A stretch of 10,598 nt of DNA from Pseudomonadota bacterium (GCA_023386135.1 JAEWKG010000186.1:1-10598), one strand, 5' to 3'; positions 1-7,618 are shown, counted from the first letter of the stretch. Numbers and translations: made by a program. The notes: generated by a model not told the origin, from the sequence alone.

Positions 1-549
1 GCCTTTCGCTTTGGCGAGACCGGGGTAGATCGCGTCGAACTGCTGCTGGAACGCACCGCCGTTGTTGGGGGGCGCCCGCAGGCCCATCAGCACGACCGGG
101 ATGCCGCGCTTCTCGAGTTCCGCCAGCATCGCCTCGAGGTTCTCGCGCGTCTGTTGCGGCGGCAGGCCGCGCAGAAGATCGTTGCCGCCGAGTTCGAGCA
201 GGACCAGGTCGGGCTTGGCTGCTTGGCTGTCGAGCGTGAACGCTAGCCGCTGGCGGCCCGCGGCGGTGGTGTCGCCCGAAACGCCCGCGTTGGCGATGCG
301 GACGTTCCGCCCATCCTGGCGCAGCGCCTGCTCCAGCTGCGCGGGGTAGCTCTGCGTGTCCGGATTGGCGAGGCCGTAGCCGGCGAACAACGAGTCCCCG
401 AACGCCAACACGTGCAGCTCGCTGCCAGTGACGTTCGAGGGGACCGCGACTGCGGAGGGGCTCTCGGACGGCGCGGTAGAAGGCGCCTCCTGCTTGCAAG
501 CCGACAGCGCCAAGATCGCCGCGATCGTCGACCAAATCCATACCCGCAT
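1..549 (-). CDS. tesA: TesA-like SGNH/GDSL esterase, predicted lipoprotein (3' end outside window)
   Basis: Partial gene: 183 codons are visible and the C-terminus lies beyond base 1. This is an SGNH-fold arylesterase/thioesterase/lysophospholipase of the TesA type, acting in the cell envelope on acyl esters. The catalytic block FGDSL is at residues 50-54 (nucleophile Ser53). The oxyanion Gly block is in NAGVSGDT (87-94) and the Asn block GGND is at 121-124. The last block (Asp-x-x-His) would lie off the window. The N-terminus is a short hydrophobic segment ending in the lipobox LSAC (residues 15-18), so lipid attachment at Cys18 is predicted. Lys19 at +2 (not Asp) would allow outer-membrane sorting. 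A Pro/Ser/Ala-rich linker follows (about 22-43). The start ATG at 549 is preceded by AAGGG, 8 bases upstream. It is divergent from ybbA, as in E. coli. Family assignment is firm; substrate is unknown. Confidence 0.93.
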   Translation of the reverse strand, partial: MRVWIWSTIAAILALSACKQEAPSTAPSESPSAVAVPSNVTGSELHVLAFGDSLFAGYGLANPDTQSYPAQLEQALRQDGRNVRIANAGVSGDTTAAGRQRLAFTLDSQAAKPDLVLLELGGNDLLRGLPPQQTRENLEAMLAELEKRGIPVVLMGLRAPPNNGGAFQQQFDAIYPGLAKAKG

Positions 550-598
550 CGACAGAACCCTTCGCAAAGTTGCCGCCCCACCCCAGCTATGCCATCGC
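550..598. promoter_or_regulatory. tesA/ybbA divergent intergenic region with promoter-like GCTATG next to ybbA
   Basis: These 49 bases must hold, or overlap, the signals of two divergent genes. On the minus strand AAGGG (558-562) is a good ribosome-binding site for the esterase. On the plus strand TATGCC (588-593) resembles a -10 element and sits 5 bases before the ybbA ATG, but no convincing -35 lies 16-18 bases upstream. A TTGCCG at 570-575 is too close. There is no purine-rich ribosome-binding site before ybbA. A tesA promoter would have to lie inside the start of ybbA; TTGTCA on the minus strand at 607-612 is a weak candidate -35. Confidence 0.35.
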
Positions 599-1294
599 AT
601 GCCCGTGACAAGCCCTACCAGCGCGATCCGCGCCCGCAATCTCACCCTTAACCTCGGCAGCAGCGCAGCCCCGGTCGAAATCCTCAAGGGCATCGACCTC
701 GAGGTTGGCGAAGGCGAAGTGGTTGCGCTGCTCGGCCCGTCTGGATCGGGCAAGAGCAGCCTGATGGCGGTGCTGACCGGGCTCGAACGCGCGAGCGGCG
801 GGGCGCTGGAGGTCGCCGGCGCCGACTTCGCCGCGATGGACGAAGACGCACTCGCGCGCGCCCGCCGCGGCCGCATCGGCATCGTGCTGCAGGCGTTCCA
901 CTTGCTGCCAACGATGACCGCCGAGGAAAACGTCGCCACCCCGATGGAACTCGCCGGCATGCCAGATGCGCGCGAACGGGCGCGCGCCGAACTGGTCGCG
1001 GTTGGCCTCGGCCACCGGCTCGATCACTACCCGGCGCAGCTCTCGGGCGGCGAGCAGCAACGCGTCGCCATCGCCCGCGCGATCGCGCCCCGCCCCGCGC
1101 TGATCTTCGCGGACGAGCCGACCGGCAACCTCGACGCCGCGACTGGGCACACGATCGTCGACCTGCTGCTAGCCCGGCGCGCCGAAACCGGCGCGACACT
1201 GCTGGTGATCACCCACGATGCCGAACTCGCCGCGCGTTGCGGTCGGGTGGTCACGCTCGCCGACGGGCACATCGCGAGCGACGTGACCGCGTGA
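599..1294 (+). CDS. ybbA: YbbA-type ABC transporter ATP-binding protein
   Basis: ATPase subunit (231 aa) of the type VII (MacB/LolD/FtsE-like) ABC transporter YbbAP. It powers the permease encoded just downstream from the cytoplasmic face. All motifs are present: Walker A GPSGSGKS (46-53), Q-loop Gln98 in VLQAFHLLP, signature LSGGEQQR (148-155), Walker B LIFADEP with Glu173, D-loop GNLD (176-179) and H-loop His206 in VITHD. The insertion between Q-loop and signature and the signature LSGGEQQR fit the LolD/YbbA/MacB clade. The YbbA assignment rests on divergence from tesA and fusion of the reading frame to a YbbP-size permease. I chose ATG 599 because the ATPase domain begins soon after it. 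A longer in-frame extension to 428 would run back through the divergent tesA gene and is not supported. The stop TGA overlaps the next gene's GTG. Confidence 0.93.
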   Translation: MPVTSPTSAIRARNLTLNLGSSAAPVEILKGIDLEVGEGEVVALLGPSGSGKSSLMAVLTGLERASGGALEVAGADFAAMDEDALARARRGRIGIVLQAFHLLPTMTAEENVATPMELAGMPDARERARAELVAVGLGHRLDHYPAQLSGGEQQRVAIARAIAPRPALIFADEPTGNLDAATGHTIVDLLLARRAETGATLLVITHDAELAARCGRVVTLADGHIASDVTA

Positions 1295-3801
1295 GCTGGA
1301 GCACCGCCTGGCGGATCGCCCGCCGCGACCTCTCCGCCCGCTTCCGCGGACTGAGGCTGCTGCTGGTGTGCCTGTTCCTGGGCACGGGCGCGCTCGCGGC
1401 GATCGGCACGCTGACCGGCACGATCGAGCGCCAGCTATCCGAGCGCGGACGCGAGTTTCTTGGTGCGGATGTGCAAGTCGCGCTGTGGCAGCGGGCACCC
1501 TCGCCTGCGGAACTGGCAGCGCTCAGCCAGCTCGGCACGGTGTCGCAGGGCAGCCGCATGCAGGCGATGGCGAGCACCGACGATGCCGCTGCGCCGGTCG
1601 AACTCAAGGCGGTCGACGGCAAGTGGCCGCTCTACGGGCGCGCTACGCTGGTCGATGGGCGTACGGTCGGCGCGCCACCCGTGGGGCAGGTGTGGATTGC
1701 GCAGGGTGCGGCGGATCGCCTGGGCGTGGCGCCCGGCGATACGGTAACGATCGGCTCGCAGCGGCTCAAGGTCGGCGGCATCCTCGACCAGGAGCCGGAT
1801 CGCCTCGGCGAAGGCTTCCAGCTCGGACCCACGGTCATCGTCCGATCGGACGTGCCCGCTGCTGCAGGGCTGACTGCTCCGGGGGCGATGTACCGCACCA
1901 AGACCAACATTGCTTTCGCAGGCCCGCGCGATGCGCAGGCGGCCGAGACGGAGCTCAAGGCTCGTTTCCCGTCCGCCGGGTTCGAAATCCGCACCCGCGA
2001 CAATGGCGCCCCTGGTGCGGACCGGTTCGTCGGCCGGATGGGCGAATTCCTGACGTTGGTCGGGCTCGCCGCGCTGGTCATCGCCGGAATCGGCATCGGT
2101 GGCGGCGTGTCCTCGTACCTCGACGCGCGGCGGCAGGGCATCGCGACGCTGAAAGTGCTCGGCGCCACGAGCGGTGACATCGCCCGAATCTACACGCTGG
2201 AGATCGGCGCGGCGGCGCTGGCCGGCAGCTTGGCCGGAATCACGGCTGGCGTTGCGCTGACCCCGTTGCTGGCCCGCGCGCTCGAGGGGCTGTTGCCGAT
2301 CGGCGCAGGGTTTACGCTGGCGCCCGGAGCGTTGCTGACCGCGCTCGCTTACGGCCTGCTCGTCGCGCTGGTGTTCGCCGCCCCGCCGCTGCTCCGCGCG
2401 CGGCGCTTTCCGGCGATGGCGCTGATGCGCGAGCGGGTGTCACCGCTTGGGCGCGACCGGACCGCGCTGGTGCCGGTGGCGGTGGGTCTTGCGGCAATTG
2501 CCGCGCTCGCGCTCGGCACCGCGCGGCAGCCGCTCCTCACCGCGGGCTTCCTCGGCGGAGCTGCGGGTGCGCTGGCGCTGCTGGCGGGCCTCGGCTGGCT
2601 GATCCGGCGCTTCGCGGCGCGCCTCCCCCGCCCGCGGGATCCGCTGTGGCGCGCGGCGCTCGCCAACCTCCACCGGCCCGGAGCGGCGACCGGCACGTTG
2701 GTCACTGCGCTCGGCTTCGGCCTCAGCGCATTCGTCCTGCTCGCCGCGGTGCAGACGAGCATCGACGGGACGATCGCCAAGCGCGTGCCGGCGCAGGCGC
2801 CCGACTACTTCGTGCTCGACCTGCCCAAGGATCGGGTGGCCGACTTCACCGCGCTGGTCGCGCATGACGCGCCGGGCTCGGCGGTGCGGACGATCCCGGC
2901 GCTGCGCGGCGCGATCCTCGCCTACGGACCGAAGGACCACATGACCCGCGTCGCCAGCCTCGGCGACAACCTGCCCGACGGTGCGTGGGCGCTGCGCGGC
3001 GAGCGCGGGCTGACCTATGCCGACACCGTTCCGCCGGGCAACACGGTCACCGCCGGCGAGTGGTGGCCCAAGGAGTACACCGGCGAGCCGCTGGTCTCGG
3101 TCGACGAAGACCTGGCCCAAGCGATCGGAGTCGGCGTGGGCGACTACCTCACCATCGGGGTGCTCGGGGTGGAGCGGCAGGCGCGGATTGCCTCACTCCG
3201 GCGGATCGACTGGCAGACGATGGGCTTCAACTACGTCCTCGTGTTCAGCCCCAACACGATCGAGAGCGCGCCGCACAACATGGCCGCGACGATCGAGCTG
3301 GCGGACGGCGCCGCGAAGGGTGCGCTGTTGCGAAATCTGGTGCGCACGTTCCCCGCTTCGAGCGTGATCGAGACCGGGCCGGTGCTGAAGCAGGCGCGCG
3401 ATCTACTGGGCCAGGTCGGGCTCGCGACCTTGGCAGCCGCTTCGGTGGCGGTGCTCGCGGGGCTCGCCGTACTGCTCGGCGCCATTGCCGCGGCGCGCGC
3501 GCAGCGCACTTACGACACCGTGGTGCTGCGCGTGCTCGGGGCGAGCCGAAGACAAGTGCTGCTGCTCGCCCTCGCCGAATACGGCGCGCTTGCGGCGGTG
3601 CTGGCGTGGGTCTCGCTCGCACTCGGCCTCGGCGCGGCGTGGGGCGTGGTTACACGACTGTTCGACTTCGGGTGGCTGCCGGACTGGCGCGCGGTGCTTG
3701 GCGTGCTTGGCGCCGGCCTCGCGCTGGTGATCGCCTTCGCCCTTGCCGGCGCGCTGCCGCTGCTGCGCGCCAAGCCCGCGCAGGCGCTGCGGAGCCTTTA
3801 G
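1291..3801 (+). CDS. ybbP: YbbP-type ABC transporter permease (two FtsX-like domains)
   Basis: Inner-membrane permease (836 aa; the E. coli relative is of similar size, about 800 aa) partnering YbbA. It starts with a transmembrane segment (about 22-44), followed by a large periplasmic MacB-like domain (about 45-250). A first FtsX-like membrane domain begins near residue 253 with FLTLVGLAALV and carries the coupling segment RRQGIATLKVLGAT. A central membrane stretch covers about 391-493, with hydrophobic runs at about 391-443 and 467-493. A second periplasmic domain spans about 495-705. A second FtsX-like domain starts near 706 and carries the matching segment YDTVVLRVLGASRRQVLLL. About ten helices are expected. 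The GTG start at 1291 forms a GTGA overlap with the ybbA stop, indicating translational coupling. An upstream ATG at 1237 in the same frame lies within ybbA and adds Arg-rich residues of no family character. In E. coli the complex is reported to work with TesA; the transported substrate here is unknown. Confidence 0.92.
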   Translation: MSWSTAWRIARRDLSARFRGLRLLLVCLFLGTGALAAIGTLTGTIERQLSERGREFLGADVQVALWQRAPSPAELAALSQLGTVSQGSRMQAMASTDDAAAPVELKAVDGKWPLYGRATLVDGRTVGAPPVGQVWIAQGAADRLGVAPGDTVTIGSQRLKVGGILDQEPDRLGEGFQLGPTVIVRSDVPAAAGLTAPGAMYRTKTNIAFAGPRDAQAAETELKARFPSAGFEIRTRDNGAPGADRFVGRMGEFLTLVGLAALVIAGIGIGGGVSSYLDARRQGIATLKVLGATSGDIARIYTLEIGAAALAGSLAGITAGVALTPLLARALEGLLPIGAGFTLAPGALLTALAYGLLVALVFAAPPLLRARRFPAMALMRERVSPLGRDRTALVPVAVGLAAIAALALGTARQPLLTAGFLGGAAGALALLAGLGWLIRRFAARLPRPRDPLWRAALANLHRPGAATGTLVTALGFGLSAFVLLAAVQTSIDGTIAKRVPAQAPDYFVLDLPKDRVADFTALVAHDAPGSAVRTIPALRGAILAYGPKDHMTRVASLGDNLPDGAWALRGERGLTYADTVPPGNTVTAGEWWPKEYTGEPLVSVDEDLAQAIGVGVGDYLTIGVLGVERQARIASLRRIDWQTMGFNYVLVFSPNTIESAPHNMAATIELADGAAKGALLRNLVRTFPASSVIETGPVLKQARDLLGQVGLATLAAASVAVLAGLAVLLGAIAAARAQRTYDTVVLRVLGASRRQVLLLALAEYGALAAVLAWVSLALGLGAAWGVVTRLFDFGWLPDWRAVLGVLGAGLALVIAFALAGALPLLRAKPAQALRSL

Positions 3802-4244
3802 CTGAAGACGTTCGAGACGTCCTGATGGTAGACCGGCATACCGTGCCGGTTCGCGCCTTTTTGGCCGGGCAGGGTCATCCACGTAAAATAGCCGAGAAAT
3901 CCGAACGGGCCGAGAACTCCGACAAGAAGCAGGATTACAACTAGCAGTGCGCCCGACAGCCCCATGTCATGCAGCCGGCGCACAGTGAGCGCCAAGCCGG
4001 GCAGAAAATTGATGAGGAAGAAAAGCCCCCAACCGGCGACCATTACCGAAATCGAGTCATCGTCGACGTCGCCCTTCGCCATTCCTGCCGCCACCGCCAC
4101 CGCGAACATCGCCGCATAGCCGAGGAACAGGAACAGGCAGTACAACCAGAACTCGCGGCGACCCGAACGGCCTGACAGCCGAACATAGCGGCGGAGCGGA
4201 AGCACCATCCAGCCGAGCCAGGATTTGGGAAGCGCTTCGGTCAT
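3798..4244 (-). CDS. DUF805 family membrane protein (148 aa)
   Basis: Small integral inner-membrane protein of the DUF805 family (YhaH-like), with no established biochemical function. Diagnostic features are the amphipathic N-terminus with LSGRSGRREFW (23-33), the loop VRRLHDMGLSG (88-98) and the C-terminal GxxGxNRxG element (127-135). Hydrophobic segments are at about 34-56, 67-87 and 99-123. An acidic loop with four Asp (59-63) follows the first helix. The C-terminal tail after NRHG departs from the usual Asp-Pro ending, so this copy is the more divergent of the pair. ATG 4244 was chosen because it gives the same N-terminal layout as the neighbouring paralogue; no strong ribosome-binding site is visible. 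Its TAA stop overlaps the TAG of ybbP on the other strand by 4 bases. Confidence 0.88.
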   Translation of the reverse strand: MTEALPKSWLGWMVLPLRRYVRLSGRSGRREFWLYCLFLFLGYAAMFAVAVAAGMAKGDVDDDSISVMVAGWGLFFLINFLPGLALTVRRLHDMGLSGALLVVILLLVGVLGPFGFLGYFTWMTLPGQKGANRHGMPVYHQDVSNVFS

Positions 4245-4255
4245 CAGTCAGCAAA

Positions 4256-4284
4256 CGGCCCGCATCCGCAGGGGAAGCGGGCCG
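4256..4284 (-). terminator. GC hairpin between the two DUF805 genes, terminator-like
   Basis: The arms CGGCCCGC (4256-4263) and GCGGGCCG (4277-4284) are perfect 8-bp complements around a 13-base loop. On the minus strand the stem is followed by TTTGC, a short T run, 19 bases after the stop of the upstream DUF805 gene (stop at 4303). This fits a weak or partial intrinsic terminator, or a stabilising or attenuating hairpin, between the two paralogues. The loop is long and the T run short, so full termination is doubtful. Confidence 0.5.
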
Positions 4285-4302
4285 CCAACACGGTTCAATC
4301 GA

Positions 4303-4761
4303 TCAGGCGAAGGTTTCGGCTTCGCCCGCGCCCTTCGGGTCCGGCCCGAAACGGTTCGGTCCCGGGGTGCCTGGAAGAGCCATGAGCACGAGGAACGCGA
4401 TGGAGATCAGGAACCCGACAAAGGGGATCATGCCGCCGATAATCGCGCCCAAATACCACCAGCCGCTCATATCTCGGTCGTGCAGTCGGCGGACGGTCAC
4501 CGCGATGCTGGGGATGAGGATCGCCAGCACATAGATCACCAGGATTATGCCCATTCCGCCGAACAACGCGCCCAGTCCCGCCGCCGGCTCACCGGTGGCG
4601 CTCTGTTCGAACATCCCGGTGGCTCCGCCGACGCCGAAAATTACCAGCGTCAACACGATCGCTACGATCGCGTTGAGCAGCGTGAACATCCAATATTCCA
4701 TCCGGCGCGAGCGGCCGCTGAATTCGGCATACCGTTTGAACGGCAAGATCATCCATTCCAT
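4303..4761 (-). CDS. DUF805 family membrane protein (152 aa)
   Basis: Second DUF805 inner-membrane protein, a paralogue of the gene 58 bases downstream. It shows the family landmarks more cleanly: FSGRSRRMEYW (14-24), VRRLHDRDMSGWWYL (90-104) and LPGTPGPNRFGPDP (129-142). Hydrophobic segments lie at about 25-46, 66-88 and 101-128. A Gly/Ala-rich loop (about 43-70) separates the first two. ATG 4761 has a good ribosome-binding site, AGGGGG, about 9 bases upstream. It is isolated from the receptor gene upstream by a strong terminator, so it should have its own promoter. The function of the family is unknown; a regulatory or envelope role would be speculation. Confidence 0.92.
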   Translation of the reverse strand: MEWMILPFKRYAEFSGRSRRMEYWMFTLLNAIVAIVLTLVIFGVGGATGMFEQSATGEPAAGLGALFGGMGIILVIYVLAILIPSIAVTVRRLHDRDMSGWWYLGAIIGGMIPFVGFLISIAFLVLMALPGTPGPNRFGPDPKGAGEAETFA

Positions 4762-4799
4762 GAGATATTCCCCCTGTTGTTATCCCTGACCGCCAAGGA

Positions 4800-4826
4800 A
4801 TCATAAGCCCGCCCCGCGCGCAACAA
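4800..4826 (-). promoter_or_regulatory. Possible promoter of the DUF805 pair
   Basis: On the minus strand TATGAT (4805 to 4800) matches five of six consensus -10 bases. It lies about 40 bases before the ATG at 4761. A weak TTGTTG (4826 to 4821) precedes it at a 15-base spacing. That -35 falls in the T tract of the receptor terminator, so the two signals would share bases. The -35 is poor, so the call rests mainly on the -10 and on the need for a promoter after the terminator. Confidence 0.3.
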
Positions 4827-4850
4827 AAAAGGGCCCCGCGAACGGGGCCC
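4825..4850 (-). terminator. Strong Rho-independent terminator of the TonB-dependent receptor gene
   Basis: The arms GGGCCCCG (4831-4838) and CGGGGCCC (4843-4850) form a perfect 8-bp all-GC stem. Read on the minus strand the loop is TTCG and the stem is followed by TTTTTTGTTG. It starts 34 bases after the receptor stop codon. On the plus strand the stem is followed by TTCCTTGTTT, so it could also stop transcription entering from the other side. Confidence 0.93.
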
Positions 4851-4884
4851 TTCCTTGTTTCTGCAATAACGCGACGGTGTCGGA

Positions 4885-7578
4885 TCAGAACTTGAACCGC
4901 GCCGACACGCCGTAGGTGCGCGGCTGGTTGGTGTAGCCCGAGATCGACTGGCTCTGCGCCACCGAGTCGAACACGTCGGTGATGTTGCGGTCGTTGAGCA
5001 GGTTGCGGCCCCACACGCTCAGTTCGAGGCCCATGCGCATCGCATAGGTGATCGAGGCGTTGAGATCGTTGACCTCGCTGCGGAACGGACGCGCCGCCGC
5101 GCGCGCCGCGTCGTAGTTGCGGCTGCCGTCGGGGTTGGTGGTGATGAACGCCAGCAGGCCCGGCTCGACCTGCACCGGCGAAGCGTACGAGAAGTCGCCG
5201 CGCAGGATCAGGTGATCGTCGCCGATCGGCTGGTCCCATTGCGCGCCGAACACCGCCGACAGCTTCGGGATATTGCCGATCGTCGTCCCCGACAGGTCGC
5301 CCAGCGGCGAGTTGGGGAAGCTGTCGTACTTCGGGTTGAGGTAGGTCATCGCGAGGTTGAGCGTCAGCTCGTCGCGCGGGTGGACCGTGCCTTCGAACTC
5401 GACACCGTCGGTGGTCTGCTTGTCGGCGTTCGAGAAGATGAAGCCCGTGCCGGTGAAGGTGTTCGTCTGGAAGTTCGAGATCGACTGCCGGAAGAACGTC
5501 AGGTTGGCCGAAGCGAGGCCCCAGTTGCCCTTGATGCCGAGCTCGTAGACGGTCGAGTTCTCGGCGTCGGCGAAGCGGGTGCCGGCGGCGAGGTTGGTCA
5601 CCGCCAGGCCCGCGGCCTTCAGCGCCGCCACATCGGCCACCGTCGGGCGGCTGTCACGCGACAGGTTGAAGCTCGGTGCCTTGTAGCCGGTCGCGTACGA
5701 CAGGTACACGTTGAGCGTCGGGCTGACCTCGTAGGCGAGGCGCGCGGTGTAGCTCCAGTCGCCGTCGCGGGTCGAGCAGTCCTCGACCGCGTTCGGGCAA
5801 TTCTGGAACGGCGGCAGGAACTGCAGTGGCTTCAGCGCGACGATCGGCGCGGTCGCGGCGTTCACGCCGGCCACGATCGCCGCGTACTGCGGAGCGAAGT
5901 TGGTCTGGAAGAATGCCAGCTGTGCGGCGCTCGCCAGCGTGCCCGCGGGCAGGCCGAGGAAGCCGCCGACGGTGCGGGCGATGTTGACCTGGTTGGCGGT
6001 CGCCCGGATCGCGTCGAGGTTGAGGCCCGAGAACACGTCGGTGCTCACCGAGTTGGTGGTCACGTCCTTGGCGTCGTGGGTGTAGTTCGCGCCCAGCGTC
6101 AGGGTCAGGCCGTCGGTGATCTCGTAATCGACGTTGCCGAAGATCGAGTAGCTCTCGTCCTTCTGGCGCATGTCGTTGAAGAAGCCCTGCCCGGCCTGGA
6201 AGAACTGGTTGATATAGTTCTGCCCGGTCAGCGCGCTGAACTGCGCTTCAATGTTGTCGACCGCCAGGTCGTTCGGCGGGCTGGTCGGCGTACCGCCGAT
6301 CAGCAGGTTGGCGTAGTTACGGAAGTCGGGGCCGTAGACGATCTGGTCCTGGGTGTGGACCTTCTCGTTGAAGTAGTAGCCACCGATGAGGAAGTTGAGC
6401 GGACCGTCGAAGTCCGACGCCACCCGCAGTTCCTGAGTGAAGGTCTTGAGGTGCGCCTGGCCGACGTTCGCGCCCGTGGCGGTGCGCGCCGAGTTGAAGT
6501 CGACGTCCTGGTCGGCATTCAGCTTGGTGTCGCGGTAGGCGGTGATCGAGGTCAGCGTCAGCTGGCCGAGTTCGAGGTCGCCCTGGCCCGAAAGGCCCCA
6601 GTTCTTGACCTTGCTGGTCGGGACAACGTCCGAATAGACGACGTCTTCGTTGGGCACGTTGCGGTAGTCGTTGACGTTACCGCCGATCGCGCGGACCGCC
6701 AGCGTCGCCGCCGAAGGCTGCACGTTGAAGACCGCGCAGCACTTTTCGTCGATGCTGTCGGTGTCGCCGATCAGGCGGAACTTGAAGGTGTCGGTCGGCT
6801 CGAACAGCACCTGCGCGCGGGCGAACCAGCGGTTGCGGTTGTTGAGGTCGTCACCGTTGTAGAGGTTGGTGACGTAACCGTCGCGGCGGTTGTAGCCCGC
6901 GGAGACCGATGCGGCGATCGTGTCGCTGATCGGCCCGGTGAGGTAGCCCTTCACCACCATCGCATCGTAGTTGCCGTAGCTCGCCTCGACGCTGCCGCCG
7001 AAGTCGAAGCTCGGCGTCTTGCTGACGATCGAGATCACGCCGGCCGACGCGTTCTTGCCGAACAGGGTCGACTGCGGACCGCGCAGCACTTCGACGCGCT
7101 GGATATCGGGAAGGTCGCTGATCTGGGCGATCGCGCGGCTGCGATAGACGCCGTCGACGAACACCGCGACCGACGGCTCGAGGCCGAGGTTGTTGCCGCT
7201 CGTGCCGAAGCCGCGGATCGAATAGGTGGTCGCGAACTGGCTCTGGCTCTGCGTGACGCGGAGCGAGGGGACGACAGTGGCGAGGTCGGTGACGTCGCGG
7301 ATCTGCGCGCGCTCGATCGTCTCGGCGGTGGTCACGCTGACCGCGACCGGGACGTCCTGCAGGGTCTGTTCGCGCTTGGTGGCGGTGACGACGATCTCGT
7401 TGCCCGTCGCCGAATCCGTCGCGTCCGAATAGCTGTCGGTGTCGCTGTTGGTCTGCTCCTGCGCGTCCTGAGCAGTGGTGTCCTGCGCGTGCGCGATGCC
7501 CGGCAGGGCGAGCGCGGCGGCGCCGGCGAGCAGGGTGAAGCGGGCCCGGCCGGCAAATCCGGAATCGGTCTTGATCAT
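4885..7578 (-). CDS. TonB-dependent outer-membrane receptor
   Basis: Outer-membrane beta-barrel transporter of 897 aa that imports an unknown ligand using energy from TonB-ExbBD. The signal peptide ends in GIAHA|Q (cleavage after about residue 31). It is followed by an acidic Gln/Thr/Asp-rich linker and a TonB box EIVVTA (61-66). The plug domain (about 75-185) contains SIRGFG and VEVLRGPQSTLFGKNASAGVI. The C-terminus is the barrel signature ending RFKF with a final Phe. Extracellular loops contain a vicinal pair Cys280-Cys281 and a spaced pair Cys594/Cys601. ATG 7578 gives a proper signal peptide and has GAGGA about 10-11 bases upstream. The in-frame ATG 7692 would put 38 charged residues before the signal peptide. 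No transport, siderophore or sugar-use genes adjoin it, so the ligand cannot be named. This general plug style is common in Sphingomonadales and Caulobacterales. Confidence 0.95.
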   Translation of the reverse strand: MIKTDSGFAGRARFTLLAGAAALALPGIAHAQDTTAQDAQEQTNSDTDSYSDATDSATGNEIVVTATKREQTLQDVPVAVSVTTAETIERAQIRDVTDLATVVPSLRVTQSQSQFATTYSIRGFGTSGNNLGLEPSVAVFVDGVYRSRAIAQISDLPDIQRVEVLRGPQSTLFGKNASAGVISIVSKTPSFDFGGSVEASYGNYDAMVVKGYLTGPISDTIAASVSAGYNRRDGYVTNLYNGDDLNNRNRWFARAQVLFEPTDTFKFRLIGDTDSIDEKCCAVFNVQPSAATLAVRAIGGNVNDYRNVPNEDVVYSDVVPTSKVKNWGLSGQGDLELGQLTLTSITAYRDTKLNADQDVDFNSARTATGANVGQAHLKTFTQELRVASDFDGPLNFLIGGYYFNEKVHTQDQIVYGPDFRNYANLLIGGTPTSPPNDLAVDNIEAQFSALTGQNYINQFFQAGQGFFNDMRQKDESYSIFGNVDYEITDGLTLTLGANYTHDAKDVTTNSVSTDVFSGLNLDAIRATANQVNIARTVGGFLGLPAGTLASAAQLAFFQTNFAPQYAAIVAGVNAATAPIVALKPLQFLPPFQNCPNAVEDCSTRDGDWSYTARLAYEVSPTLNVYLSYATGYKAPSFNLSRDSRPTVADVAALKAAGLAVTNLAAGTRFADAENSTVYELGIKGNWGLASANLTFFRQSISNFQTNTFTGTGFIFSNADKQTTDGVEFEGTVHPRDELTLNLAMTYLNPKYDSFPNSPLGDLSGTTIGNIPKLSAVFGAQWDQPIGDDHLILRGDFSYASPVQVEPGLLAFITTNPDGSRNYDAARAAARPFRSEVNDLNASITYAMRMGLELSVWGRNLLNDRNITDVFDSVAQSQSISGYTNQPRTYGVSARFKF

Positions 7579-7618
7579 GAAACGAAGGTCCTCGTCCGAT
7601 GCGGGCGACGCTTGTCCG

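Noticed and set aside
428..598. In-frame N-terminal extension of YbbA from 428
   Set aside because: It would overlap the divergent tesA coding region and its signal peptide, and the extra residues have no ABC-ATPase character.
2440..3120. Antisense and alternative frames inside ybbP (for example 2440-3120 minus and 2985-3944 plus)
   Set aside because: Shadows of a full-length permease with two FtsX-like domains; the products are Arg/Ala-rich and featureless.
3798..4244. DUF805 copy near ybbP as a decaying pseudogene
   Set aside because: The frame is intact and all family landmarks except the C-terminal Asp-Pro are kept. It is divergent, not broken.
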